From NCBI GenBank assembly GCA_944326235.1, contig CALVDH010000020.1, positions 1-53,659 of the forward strand: a stretch of DNA of 53,659 nucleotides. The letters run 5' to 3'. A program made the position numbers and the translations under genes. Positions 29,463 to 35,850 of this stretch are shown one piece after another. The number at the start of each line of letters is the position of its first letter. The stretch's first letter is position 1. The DNA comes from an uncultured Bacteroidales bacterium (GTDB taxonomy: Bacteria; Bacteroidota; Bacteroidia; Bacteroidales; UBA932). The notes under the pieces were generated by a model, which saw nothing but the letters and a program-made list of their open reading frames with translations, had not been told where the DNA came from and made no database searches.

Positions 29463-29561
29463 CCTACCCTCCTATGCCCTATATTATATATAGGGCCATA
29501 GGGTAGGTAAGGGTAACCCTCGAGAACCCTTTTTGAGGGTAGTTTAGGGTACTTGAGGGTA
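29462..29561. other. Candidate replication origin: hairpin plus iterons
   Basis: ACCTACCCT (29462-29470) pairs with AGGGTAGGT (29500-29508) in an imperfect 47-base inverted repeat with an AT-rich centre. GGGTA then recurs at 29501, 29511, 29537, 29547 and 29557, with 10-bp spacing inside two groups. The position just after the RepA-like gene and the spacing of one DNA turn suggest iterons. No coding frame covers it. Confidence 0.55.
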
Positions 29562-29625
29562 ATCAACAACAAGACTGAATTTCACACTTGGAGACATTTA
29601 TGAACCATTAAAAGAATAAACAATC

Positions 29626-29808
29626 ATGAAGAAAGTAAATTTCAACCAAACGTACACCAGCCAGGAAGCAGCAGAACTCACCGGCTTTCCCGCAAAGAAG
29701 TTTCCGATGAAGATGTCGGGGAGCCAGCTCTTGGAGACCGCACGGAGGCTGGCTATTTCAGAGTTCGCCAAGAAGAACGCCAAGGCAATGGAGGGCCATA
29801 GGAAATGA
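29626..29808 (+). CDS. Small unknown element protein, 60 aa
   Basis: Basic peptide with YTSQEAAELTGFPAKKFPMK and a basic helical end. QEAAELTG recalls the first helix of an excisionase-like HTH, but the domain is too short to be sure. Its stop overlaps the next ATG (ATGA), which supports it being translated. Confidence 0.55.
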   Translation: MKKVNFNQTYTSQEAAELTGFPAKKFPMKMSGSQLLETARRLAISEFAKKNAKAMEGHRK

Positions 29809-30035
29809 GACTTCTAGAGCAATGCCGACTGGCCGCAGACCGCCTCGGGAAACATACAACGTACAAGGAAATAGTAGAAGCCATAAAATCATACCGGGGA
29901 AAAGACCGGGTAGGTTTTGCCTTGGGGCTGACATCGTACCTCAACGATCGGAAAGTCTGCCTGCCCATTTTTGACTCCAAGAAGTATCATTTTTTAAATC
30001 TAAAAATAGTAAAGATATGGAAAACAACAAGATAG
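29805..30035 (+). CDS. Small unknown element protein, 76 aa
   Basis: Starts within the stop of the preceding gene. Helical, basic, with the segment HTTYKEIVEAIKSYRGKDRV. No family recognised. The last codons overlap the start of the next gene by 19 bp. Confidence 0.5.
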   Translation: MRLLEQCRLAADRLGKHTTYKEIVEAIKSYRGKDRVGFALGLTSYLNDRKVCLPIFDSKKYHFLNLKIVKIWKTTR

Positions 30036-30208
30036 TGCTGATAAAAGACTCAGAATGCTACGATTTCGGCTTGGAGAGGTCATGCGTCAACTGCATGTTG
30101 TTCCCCAATAAGTGCCTGGCCTTTCAAAGGCGCACCGATAGAATAGAAACATTGGACCGCGGCCGATGTGGATGTTTTAAATTCAAGGAAAGGAGGGAAG
30201 TACTATGA
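30017..30208 (+). CDS. Small Cys-rich element protein, 63 aa
   Basis: Contains six Cys in 63 residues: SECYDFGLERSCVNCMLFP, NKCLAF and RCGCFKF. The CxxC and CGC arrangement suggests a small zinc-binding fold. It overlaps both neighbours, consistent with a compact operon. Role unknown. Confidence 0.55.
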   Translation: MENNKIVLIKDSECYDFGLERSCVNCMLFPNKCLAFQRRTDRIETLDRGRCGCFKFKERREVL

Positions 30209-30489
30209 TACGCAACACCATTATGACACCGACACAAGTACTCAGGAAATGGAACTTGTCTGACTCCGATACTGCATTTCTGCTGTTGGTTGTACTGGGT
30301 CGTTTACCTGTCGCCAAGGCTTACCGGATTGCGTACAGTTCCAAAGCAATATCCGGATTACCCAGCATGGCGAGCCATAGACTGAGCATCTTGGAATACC
30401 CCGCCCGGCAGCTGTCGGAATATTATCAACGGAATCAGATTCCCCCGATGCCAAAATTTGATATGGGGAATGCACAAAAAAGAAAATAA
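30205..30489 (+). CDS. Small terminase-like protein (tentative), 94 aa
   Basis: The ATG overlaps the stop of the Cys-rich gene. The sequence starts with a short helix (MTPTQVLRKWNLSDSDTAF), followed by LGRLPVAKAYRIAYSSKA; the AKAYRIAY string resembles the AAYRAAY helix of phage small terminase (TerS) N-terminal domains. At 94 residues it would be only the DNA-binding part. Satellites that hijack phages often encode their own TerS. The match is by eye and could be chance. Confidence 0.45.
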   Translation: MIRNTIMTPTQVLRKWNLSDSDTAFLLLVVLGRLPVAKAYRIAYSSKAISGLPSMASHRLSILEYPARQLSEYYQRNQIPPMPKFDMGNAQKRK

Positions 30490-30513
30490 TCACTAACAAA
30501 AAAGTTAAACATC

Positions 30514-31104
30514 ATGAACAAAACTTATCACAACAGCCTTGCAGAAATGCAGGTAAAAGACCGTATTAAGGCGCAGGAAGCGACTTTCAATGCCGCTGAT
30601 ACCGTGCTGGTATCGCTCAATCTTCCCAACGGAATAAAAGGCATTTTCGACAGAAAGGAAAAGGGAGCCGATTTTGAGTTGCGCCAGGCACTTGAAGAGG
30701 TGGAAAACTATATCCGCTCAACGAAGATGCCTGTATATCTCCAAGACGATGCCAGACAAAAGGCCATTGACTCCGTGGATCCTGATATACGCGAGAAGCT
30801 CCAGCCGCTCTTGGAGAGACTGCCCGAGGACGTCACGCAAGATGATTTGACAACTGACAACACAGGGCGTATTGTCTACACCGAAGCATATAGGAGGAGG
30901 ACTTTGGAGAAAGAATGCACGTTTACACTTCCCGATGATGTAGCAGAAGACCTGCCGATGTTCGAAAAATGGCTACAAGACACGGAGGATTTAATCAGCA
31001 AGGGTTACGACTTCTTCTCCCCCGCTGGTATCTTTTCATCCTTGCGTCTGGGGAAAATAACCAATGCTCCGTTCGTCTTGCTGTATGCGAAGCGGAAGAA
31101 ATAG
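30514..31104 (+). CDS. Unknown element protein, 196 aa
   Basis: Acidic, helical, soluble. The N-terminus (SLAEMQVKDRIKAQEATFNAADTVL) looks coiled; the C-terminus ends in basic LLYAKRKK. No family recognised. It is the last gene of the element operon and is followed by a strong terminator. A structural or interference role for a satellite is possible but not shown. Confidence 0.65.
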   Translation: MNKTYHNSLAEMQVKDRIKAQEATFNAADTVLVSLNLPNGIKGIFDRKEKGADFELRQALEEVENYIRSTKMPVYLQDDARQKAIDSVDPDIREKLQPLLERLPEDVTQDDLTTDNTGRIVYTEAYRRRTLEKECTFTLPDDVAEDLPMFEKWLQDTEDLISKGYDFFSPAGIFSSLRLGKITNAPFVLLYAKRKK

Positions 31105-31125
31105 AGTCCCACCATACCTTTTTGC

Positions 31126-31160
31126 AAGGGCGGTTCCATGTAGGGACTGCCCTTTTTTTT
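31126..31160 (+). terminator. Terminator of the element operon
   Basis: A 12-bp stem (31126-31137 with 31143-31154, two G-U pairs) around a five-base loop, followed by a run of T to 31160. Confidence 0.85.
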
Positions 31161-31229
31161 GAAAAAAATTTTTAAGGGTCGGACTTCGGGTGAAACAGAC
31201 CCGGCTGAACCCCCTCCCCGGTAAGATTT

Positions 31230-31261
31230 TTTGGAATTGTTTCTGAGAATGGTTATCTTTG
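31230..31261 (+). promoter_or_regulatory. Promoter with no gene downstream
   Basis: TTTG (31230-31233), exactly 20 bases, TATCTTTG (31254-31261): the best consensus match in the element, yet no ORF of useful size follows before a terminator-like hairpin. Confidence 0.65.
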
Positions 31262-31266
31262 TCCCA

Positions 31267-31340
31267 AGATATAGCCATAAACATGGTTATGTTTTAATCG
31301 CAAATTGGTCCGGCATACTCAGTATGTCCGGGCCATTTTC
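31267..31340 (+). ncRNA. Candidate small RNA near attR
   Basis: Predicted transcript from about 31267 to a hairpin at 31307-31334 (GGTCCGGCATAC paired with GTATGTCCGGGCC, one bulged T) followed by ATTTTC. Length about 70 bases. A 37-codon frame starting upstream at 31249 exists but begins before the promoter's start site. An RNA regulator is the simplest reading; not demonstrated. Confidence 0.45.
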
Positions 31341-31345
31341 GTATA

Positions 31346-31373
31346 AAATAGCCAAAATATAGCCAAGTTTTTG
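31346..31373. repeat. Right arm-type repeat, 28 bp
   Basis: Exact copy of 25875-25902, same orientation, 50 bases inside the right junction. Confidence 0.85.
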
Positions 31374-31384
31374 AGGTTGAAAGT

Positions 31385-31419
31385 AAAAAATCCCCTCTAC
31401 AGAGCCTGTAAAGGGGATT
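31385..31419 (-). terminator. Terminator of tRNA-Leu, supplied by the element
   Basis: AATCCCCT and TACAG (31389-31402) pair with CTGTA and AGGGGATT (31406-31419) around AGC with one mismatch; on the minus strand it is followed by TTTTTT. It lies inside the element, which thereby restores an end to the host tRNA. Confidence 0.8.
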
Positions 31420-31422
31420 GAT

Positions 31423-31439
31423 GTACCCGGAGCCGGGGT
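31423..31439. repeat. attR core inside tRNA-Leu
   Basis: GTACCCGGAGCCGGGGT, the last 16 bases of the tRNA gene plus one, identical to the left junction. Confidence 0.88.
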
Positions 31440-31507
31440 CGAACCGGCACAGCCTCGCGGCCATTGGTGTTTGAGACCAACGCGTCTACCGATTCCGCCA
31501 TCCGGGC
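31424..31507 (-). tRNA. tRNA-Leu (anticodon CAA)
   Basis: Class II tRNA read from 31507 to 31424. Acceptor stem GCCCGGA/TCCGGGT (first pair G-U), anticodon stem TTGGT/ACCAA with loop CTCAAAC, giving anticodon CAA at 31473-31471, long variable arm and T-loop GTTCGACCC. No CCA is encoded. It is intact although an element is integrated at its 3' end. Confidence 0.92.
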
Positions 31508-31627
31508 TGATGCGTGCTGGTGAGCACGGGTGAGCATTGGACTGCAAAGATAAGAAAGATTATTCATACGCCAAGCGGGAAGTGGGAAAATCGTCGGGTT
31601 AAGGGCAGGGGAAGCCGACGTTTTGCG

Positions 31628-31635
31628 TATCTTTG
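31628..31635 (+). promoter_or_regulatory. -7 box abutting aroB
   Basis: TATCTTTG, six bases before the ATG at 31642, within TTTTGCGTATCTTTG. No -33 at the expected distance. Suggests a leaderless message. Confidence 0.5.
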
Positions 31636-31641
31636 CGGTCA

Positions 31642-32862
31642 ATGGAAAGAGTTATTTATATCACGGACATTGAACTGGAATTACCTGGGATTCTGCGCCG
31701 TCTTTGGGCGGGAGCAGCCGGTGAAGAGGAAACTTCCGGTGTCGGGCGGACGGGAGGCGTGTCTGCCGATGTCAGGCCGACGAGCATCTATGCGGTGGTG
31801 GACGGCAATGTGGCGGGAAGGTTCGCTCCGGAACTCGAAGCCGAAGGCATAGAATGGATGCCGTTCGTGGCGCAAGAGGAGCGGAAGTCGCTCGAGGGGC
31901 TGCAGGTGATAGTCGGCTGGCTGCTGGAGCGGGAGGCTGACCGCGGGGCGCTGCTGCTGGGCATCGGCGGCGGGGTGGTGACGGATATCACGGCATTCGC
32001 GGCTTCGGTCTACAAGCGTGGAATAAAATATGCGCTGGTGCCGACAACGCTTCTGGCCCAGGTAGATGCTTCAATCGGCGGCAAGACCGGAGTGAACTTC
32101 CACGGGTACAAGAATGTGATAGGGACGTTCGGCTCTCCTGAGGCGGTGATAGTCGCTCCCCGGGTGCTGGGAAGTCTGCCGGCTGAGGAATGGCATTCCG
32201 GCATGGCTGAGGTCCTGAAGACGCTGATCACAGGCGATGCTGAGATGTACGGGGAGGCGGTGGAATGGTACGGTGGAATACTTGAGGGGAGGGGAATTCC
32301 GGGAAATGAAGTTGGGCTTGGGAAGGCCGGGCAAAGCGGAGACGGGACGTCCATGGCAGAAAAAATTGTCAGTGAGCAGGATAAAGAAATGCTCGACAGG
32401 ATAGTCCGCCGCTGCATCGGGATAAAGTCCTCAATAGTGGAGGCTGACCGCACGGAGAAGGGGGAGCGGATGAAGCTGAACCTGGGACATACTCTCGGCC
32501 ATGCGGTGGAGTCCATCTGCCTCAATGCCGGCAGGCCCGTGACGCACGGGGAGGCGGTCGCCGCGGGGATTATCGCCGCAGCCGGTATTTCCCTGAGAAA
32601 AGGGGTGCTGGCGGAGGAGGTGGCGGGGAGGATTGTCCGTGATTTCAAGTCGCTGGGATACAGGGATGTTCGGGAGATTTTGGCAAACTGTACCGATGTT
32701 CCGGAGGAGGAGATGGCTGCAAAATTATCGGACTTTGTGCTCAATGATAAGAAACGTAAGGAAGATTTTATTAATTTTGTACTAATTCGCGGTCTGGGCT
32801 CTGTGGAGACAGCGGCTCTGGACGTGAACGGACTACAGGAGATAATCTATGATATGTATTAG
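31642..32862 (+). CDS. aroB: 3-dehydroquinate synthase, 406 aa
   Basis: Second step of the shikimate pathway: converts DAHP to 3-dehydroquinate using NAD and a divalent metal. Seen: NAD/active-site region GGGVVTDITAFAASVYKRG, VPTTLLAQVDASIGGKTGVN, GYKNVIGTF, and the metal-binding His in LNLGHTLGHAVE and THGEAVAAG. The N-terminal 60 residues and an insertion near 215-240 (rich in Gly) are longer than in E. coli (362 aa). ATG 31642 rather than an in-frame TTG at 31633, which lies inside the -7 box. The next gene overlaps its end by 14 bp. Confidence 0.93.
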   Translation: MERVIYITDIELELPGILRRLWAGAAGEEETSGVGRTGGVSADVRPTSIYAVVDGNVAGRFAPELEAEGIEWMPFVAQEERKSLEGLQVIVGWLLEREADRGALLLGIGGGVVTDITAFAASVYKRGIKYALVPTTLLAQVDASIGGKTGVNFHGYKNVIGTFGSPEAVIVAPRVLGSLPAEEWHSGMAEVLKTLITGDAEMYGEAVEWYGGILEGRGIPGNEVGLGKAGQSGDGTSMAEKIVSEQDKEMLDRIVRRCIGIKSSIVEADRTEKGERMKLNLGHTLGHAVESICLNAGRPVTHGEAVAAGIIAAAGISLRKGVLAEEVAGRIVRDFKSLGYRDVREILANCTDVPEEEMAAKLSDFVLNDKKRKEDFINFVLIRGLGSVETAALDVNGLQEIIYDMY

Positions 32863-34837
32863 CATAGGGGACTACGGCCTGGATGCCTGCAGGAAGGCCT
32901 TGAAACGCTGCGAGAAGTACCGCAGGCAGTTTCCAGACCTGGTGGCTGAGATACGCCTGGATCTCTGCGGGCTGGGGGAGGACGAGGTGCACGAGCTCTT
33001 CAGCGGCTCCAGGATACCTCTGATAGCCACCTGTATGAAACGCAGCAGCCATCTCTACGAGGCTGCGGTGCTGGCCGGTGCCGCCTATGTCGATGTCAAC
33101 GTATTTTCCTTTATCAACCTAAAGAAAGAGAACCAGGCCCTGCTGCGCAGCCGCAGGACCAAGATCATACTCTCGTTCCACGATTACCAGATGACTCCCG
33201 GCACGGATGCCCTGGTGAAGGTGTACAGGGAGGCGGTGGCTGCCGGAGCCGATATCGTGAAGATAGTCACGACGGCGGAGACCACGGCGGACGCTCTCCG
33301 GGTGCTGGATCTGTACAAGCTGCTGAAAGACGGCAGGATGGGTCGCAAGAAGGTGCCTCTGATAGCTTTCGCTATGGGGGATGCCGGACGTTTCAGCCGT
33401 CTGGAGGCTCACAGACAAGGCGCTCCGTTTACCTATTGTGCCTTGAAACAGAAATACATAGTGGCACCTGGAATGTTCACCGTCGAGGAGGTGGGAAGTT
33501 TCCAGGACCGGACAGCCGTCAGCGGCACTGTCGATATGCCGGCTTCCAAGAGCGTGGCCCAGAGAGCCATCATAGCGGCCATGCTGGCCAAGGGCGAGAG
33601 CGAGTTCCACAACTGTACCCGCTGCCGCGACATCGATTCGGCCATAGGCGTAGCCAAGCAGTTCGCTCAGGAGGCATACGTGGACAAAGGCGGCGACCTT
33701 ATCATCCGCGGCGGCTTCCCGCCTGAGAAGAAAAAGAACGACTCGCCTTTTTCCAGTCTCATCTCCATGTCCATGCAGAGCGGAGGCCGCACGGCTTTCG
33801 TCGGGGAGTCCGGCCTGCTGTCCCGTCTGTGTATTCCCGTTGTGGCTCAGTTCGGGGAATCCGTTACGGTCACGGGAGAGGGCAGCCTGATGGACCGCCA
33901 CATGTACGGCTGCAAGGAGGCGATGGAGGAACTCGGTGCGAGCTGCATCCTGACAGCCGAGGAGACCCTGCCTGCCGTAGTCTGCGGCCCCATCAAGGGC
34001 GGCGAGATTACTATTTCGGGCAAGAAGGGCTCACAGTTTATCACCGGCCTTCTCATGGCCCTGCCCCTGTCGAAGAAAGACAGTGTCCTGCGCGTTCAGA
34101 ACGCTACGAGCGTACCGTATATCCTGCTGACTGTGGATGTCATGCAGAAGTTCGGAGTCACCGTCGAGTGGCACCGGGAAGGCGATGAGCTGGTCTTCAA
34201 CATCCCCGGCAAGCAGAAATATTCCCCCACCGAGATGACCTTCGAGGGGGACTGGAGCGCGGCGGTCAACTTCATCGTGGCCGCGGCCATTTTCGGCTCG
34301 CTTACCATCAAGGGGCTCAATCTCGGGACCATCCAGGCCGACAAGAAGATACTTGACGTGGTGCGCGGCTGCGGAGCCTCGGTCGAGGAACTGCCCGACG
34401 GCGGCGGCATCCGCGTCTCGAGGGGCAGCCTCAGGGCCTTCGACTTCGACGCCACGGACTCTCCGGACCTGGTACCTGCCCTCTCCGTACTGGCCGCCTT
34501 CTCCGAGGGCACCTCGCATTTTACCGGAGTGGCCCGCCTGCGCAACAAGGAGAGCAACCGGCCCGTGGTCATGGAGGAGGGCCTCAATGCCATGGGCGTT
34601 CCGGCCCGGGTCGACGGAGACACCATGGACATCACCGGTATAAGCCTTGCCCGCAGGATAGTTGAGGGCAAAATGCTCAAGGGCGGCAATTTCCACACCT
34701 TCTCCGACCATCGCGTAGCCATGGCCCTCAAGGTCGCCTCGCTCGGCTGCTCATCCAAGGTCACACTGGACAGTACCGACTGCATCGACAAGTCCTTCCC
34801 CGGCTTCCTCAAGCTCTTCGAATCCATTCACCAGTAG
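32849..34837 (+). CDS. aroD/aroA: Fused 3-dehydroquinate dehydratase and EPSP synthase, 662 aa
   Basis: Two shikimate enzymes in one chain. Residues 1-222: type I dehydroquinase, with VAEIRLDL, the active His in LSFHDYQMTP and the Schiff-base Lys in ADIVKIVTTAE. Residues 226-662: EPSP synthase, with the PEP/shikimate site MPASKSVAQRAII near the start, GESGLLSRL, and the C-terminal DHRVAMAL. There is no stop between them; the reading frame is continuous. These are steps 3 and 6 of the pathway, so the fusion does not join consecutive reactions; shikimate dehydrogenase and kinase are not in the window. Overlaps aroB by 14 bp and is followed by aroC after 11 bp. Confidence 0.92.
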   Translation: MICISIGDYGLDACRKALKRCEKYRRQFPDLVAEIRLDLCGLGEDEVHELFSGSRIPLIATCMKRSSHLYEAAVLAGAAYVDVNVFSFINLKKENQALLRSRRTKIILSFHDYQMTPGTDALVKVYREAVAAGADIVKIVTTAETTADALRVLDLYKLLKDGRMGRKKVPLIAFAMGDAGRFSRLEAHRQGAPFTYCALKQKYIVAPGMFTVEEVGSFQDRTAVSGTVDMPASKSVAQRAIIAAMLAKGESEFHNCTRCRDIDSAIGVAKQFAQEAYVDKGGDLIIRGGFPPEKKKNDSPFSSLISMSMQSGGRTAFVGESGLLSRLCIPVVAQFGESVTVTGEGSLMDRHMYGCKEAMEELGASCILTAEETLPAVVCGPIKGGEITISGKKGSQFITGLLMALPLSKKDSVLRVQNATSVPYILLTVDVMQKFGVTVEWHREGDELVFNIPGKQKYSPTEMTFEGDWSAAVNFIVAAAIFGSLTIKGLNLGTIQADKKILDVVRGCGASVEELPDGGGIRVSRGSLRAFDFDATDSPDLVPALSVLAAFSEGTSHFTGVARLRNKESNRPVVMEEGLNAMGVPARVDGDTMDITGISLARRIVEGKMLKGGNFHTFSDHRVAMALKVASLGCSSKVTLDSTDCIDKSFPGFLKLFESIHQ

Positions 34838-34848
34838 TACGATACGAT

Positions 34849-35850
34849 ATGCGCAACGCTTTCGGAAACATATTCAGGATTGCCCTGGCAGGGGAATCCC
34901 ACAGTCCTCTCATGTCGGTTGAGATCAACGGAGTGCCGGAGGGTATTCCTCTGAGTCCCGGAGACTTCGCTGAGGACATCGACCGCCGCCGTCCCGGCCG
35001 CAAGGGGACTACCGCCCGCACGGAGAAGGATATCCCGGATATCGTCCGGGGCGTGGAGGACGGCCTGACCACCGGCACCACCCTCAAGCTCCTCTTCCGC
35101 AATGAGAATACGGACCCTTCCGCTTATCGGCAGTTTACCGACATTCCCCGTCCCGGCCATGCGGACTGGGTGCGCAGGATCAAATACGGAGCGGACAGCC
35201 TCACCTCCGGGGGCGGAATGTTCTCCGGGCGGATGACCCTCCCCCTCGTTGCAGCGGGTGTGGTGGCCAGGAAAATCATTGCCCCGATACAGGTCAATGC
35301 CCGTCTGACGGAGGTCGGAGGTATGCCCCTCGCGGGGGATGAAGGGGACAATGCGGCCCTCGATGCCCTCCTCTCCGAGGTGGCGGCCGAAGGCGATTCG
35401 GTCGGTGGAGTGGTGGAATGTGTCTGCAGCGGAGTCCCCGCCGGTCTGGGCGAGCCCTTCTTCTATCCGATGGAGGCGGCCATTTCCCAGATGATTTTCT
35501 CCATACCGGGCATCCGGGGCATAGAGTTCGGCGACGGCTTCGGAGCCTCCCGCATGCGCGGTTCGCAGCACAATGACCCTCTCACCGACATCGCGGGCCA
35601 CACCTCCCGCAACGGTGCCGGCGGCATCAACGGAGGCATCACCAACGGCAACCATATCATCTTCCGCGCCGCCGTCAAGCCCACCTCCAGCATTGCCCGT
35701 CCCCAGACTACAGTCAATCTGGCTACCGGCCGTCCCGAAGAACTCATAATAAAGGGACGCCACGACGTATGCTTCGCCCTGCGCGTCCCTGTAGTAATAG
35801 AAAGCGCCGCAGCCATTGTCCTCTGCGACGCCCTGCTGTCTAATGCCTGA
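34849..35850 (+). CDS. aroC: Chorismate synthase, 333 aa
   Basis: Last step of the shikimate pathway, using reduced FMN. Seen: NIFRIALAGESHSP (usual form GESHG; here Ser), DIDRRRPGR, PGHADWVRRIKYG, GGGMFSGRMT and the signature near GDGFGASRMRGSQHND with RNGAGGINGGITNG. About 20-30 residues shorter than typical (350-365 aa), with compact loops, but all core motifs are present. Its end overlaps the convergent ATPase gene by 11 bp. Confidence 0.93.
   Translation: MRNAFGNIFRIALAGESHSPLMSVEINGVPEGIPLSPGDFAEDIDRRRPGRKGTTARTEKDIPDIVRGVEDGLTTGTTLKLLFRNENTDPSAYRQFTDIPRPGHADWVRRIKYGADSLTSGGGMFSGRMTLPLVAAGVVARKIIAPIQVNARLTEVGGMPLAGDEGDNAALDALLSEVAAEGDSVGGVVECVCSGVPAGLGEPFFYPMEAAISQMIFSIPGIRGIEFGDGFGASRMRGSQHNDPLTDIAGHTSRNGAGGINGGITNGNHIIFRAAVKPTSSIARPQTTVNLATGRPEELIIKGRHDVCFALRVPVVIESAAAIVLCDALLSNA

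Larger units (their letters stand above)
25744..31439. mobile_element. Integrated 5.7-kb element in tRNA-Leu, satellite-like
   Basis: Bounded by a 17-bp direct repeat of the tRNA-Leu 3' end, with a tyrosine integrase just inside the left end. Contents in order: integrase, unknown gene, HTH excisionase-like protein, RepA-like ATPase, iteron region, four or five small genes, terminator, possible small RNA. There is no relaxase, coupling protein, conjugation gene, phage capsid or known resistance gene. The arm-type repeats at both ends lie in the same orientation. The set resembles a phage-satellite or a very small integrative element; the choice between these is inference. Confidence 0.85.

Noticed and set aside
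25744..31439. Integrative conjugative element
   Set aside because: No relaxase, type IV coupling protein or Tra genes; only 5.7 kb.
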